Shown piece by piece: positions 63,340-64,000 of a DNA stretch of 64,000 nucleotides (positions are counted from its first letter, which is position 1; every line of letters starts with the position of its first letter). The stretch is from Aphelocoma coerulescens (lineage: Eukaryota; Chordata; Aves; Passeriformes; Corvidae), in contig NC_091023.1 in assembly GCF_041296385.1 (NCBI RefSeq), positions 3,224,924-3,288,923 on the forward strand, given 5' to 3'. The position numbers were made by a program, and so were the translations under genes. Under the pieces are notes generated by a model. The model made no database searches. It was not told the DNA's origin and was given only the letters and a program-made list of their open reading frames with translations.

Positions 63340-64000
63340 CTGTGGGAACACAGGGGCCCAGTCAGAGCACCTGGGTAGGAATCTGCTGTCATGAACTTAC
63401 CTGTGACCAAGCTGATGGGAAGTGTCACTCACCTGGAGCACAGGGACACAGCTGCAGCCCACACTGCTCCTCCAGCCCCAGCTCTTCCCCCCCTCTATAT
63501 CCTACCTGAATAGGACAGAGTAGGCATTTCCCTCCTACTTCTCTCCTTCCATCAGGACAAGTAATAACAGTAGATCTAGTTTGCTCTGCTTTTCTTACAA
63601 GTGGTGGAGAAGACCAGCCATTCTCTGCAGCCCTAGCTCTTATTATCCAGCAGAAACAAGGAACAGTTAAGCAGAATTAAGTAAACCCTCTGCCACTTGA
63701 GCCTTAAATCAAGGCTGACTATCTCCAAGAGAGGTTATTCATGGCTATTCTGACACTAGAGCCAAACTGACGTGAGACAAATGCTTTCCTTTCTAAGCCT
63801 ACACAGTAAAACCATGCCATGCTTTTGTTCCCTGTCCAAATTTCTTCCCATTAATACTTTGCTCCCCAGCCCCGAAAACTTTTAGAACTCCTAATCCAGC
63901 CTTTACACCCCAAGGCACTCACCTGTAGGACAGGAGCAGCTGAGGAACAACAGAGACTCTAGGACACAGCCAGCAGCCAAATGAACCCAAAGCAGACAGC
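63340..64000 (-). other. D2HGDH: D2HGDH intron (3' part)
   Basis: No further D2HGDH exon is recognised up to the window end. A gtgagt on the minus strand near 63921-63916 follows ctgctcctgtcctacag, but the preceding reading does not resemble the protein, so it was not used. Confidence 0.55.

Noticed and set aside
63916..63938. Possible extra D2HGDH exon ending before a gtgagt on the minus strand
   Set aside because: The donor is good, but the upstream reading does not match the expected GGLR..YGSLHG region and no acceptor with fitting frame is seen.

Overview
The window is vertebrate nuclear DNA, almost certainly from a bird. Five protein-coding genes with GT-AG introns can be assembled exon by exon. 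The interspersed repeats are mostly CR1 LINE 3' ends and LTR fragments of avian endogenous retroviruses, introns are short for a vertebrate, and the gene order joins two blocks that lie on different human chromosomes (3q29 and 2q37.3) but, to my knowledge, on one chicken chromosome (chromosome 9).

Layout. 1-5060: last four coding exons and 3' UTR of RNF168 (+). 5060-7400: intergenic DNA ending in an antisense CR1 element that runs up to a CpG island. 7400-8300: CpG-island promoter with paired RFX-type X-boxes, an NRF1-like site and a YY1-like site at the start codon. 7809-30566: complete UBXN7 (+), 11 coding exons, 489 codons, followed by a long 3' UTR to about 35.28 kb. 35.3-40.07 kb: intergenic, with CR1 pieces and an unidentified decayed open stretch near 37.9-38.2 kb. 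40079-41591: complete TM4SF19-like tetraspan gene (+). 41.6-43.7 kb: intergenic with an ERV-LTR-like fragment; this is the junction of the 3q29-type and 2q37-type blocks. 43736-46032: complete NEU4 sialidase (-) with a probable non-coding first exon near 46.82 kb and a GC-rich 5' region. 48903-54242: complete GAL3ST2 (-). 54.3-60.1 kb: intergenic, with one near-complete solo LTR and several CR1 copies. 60100-63339: last five coding exons of D2HGDH (-), whose 5' part lies beyond the window.

How the genes relate. RNF168 and UBXN7 both work in ubiquitin signalling: RNF168 ubiquitinates H2A at DNA breaks, and UBXN7 links cullin-RING ligases and ubiquitinated substrates to the p97/VCP ATPase. NEU4 and GAL3ST2 both modify the outer sugars of glycoproteins and glycolipids, by removing sialic acid and by 3-O-sulfating galactose. 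D2HGDH is a mitochondrial FAD enzyme that clears D-2-hydroxyglutarate. The most striking single observation is a polybasic tail ending in a CaaX-type box (CLIS) at the C-terminus of NEU4, which would fit prenylation and peripheral membrane anchoring.
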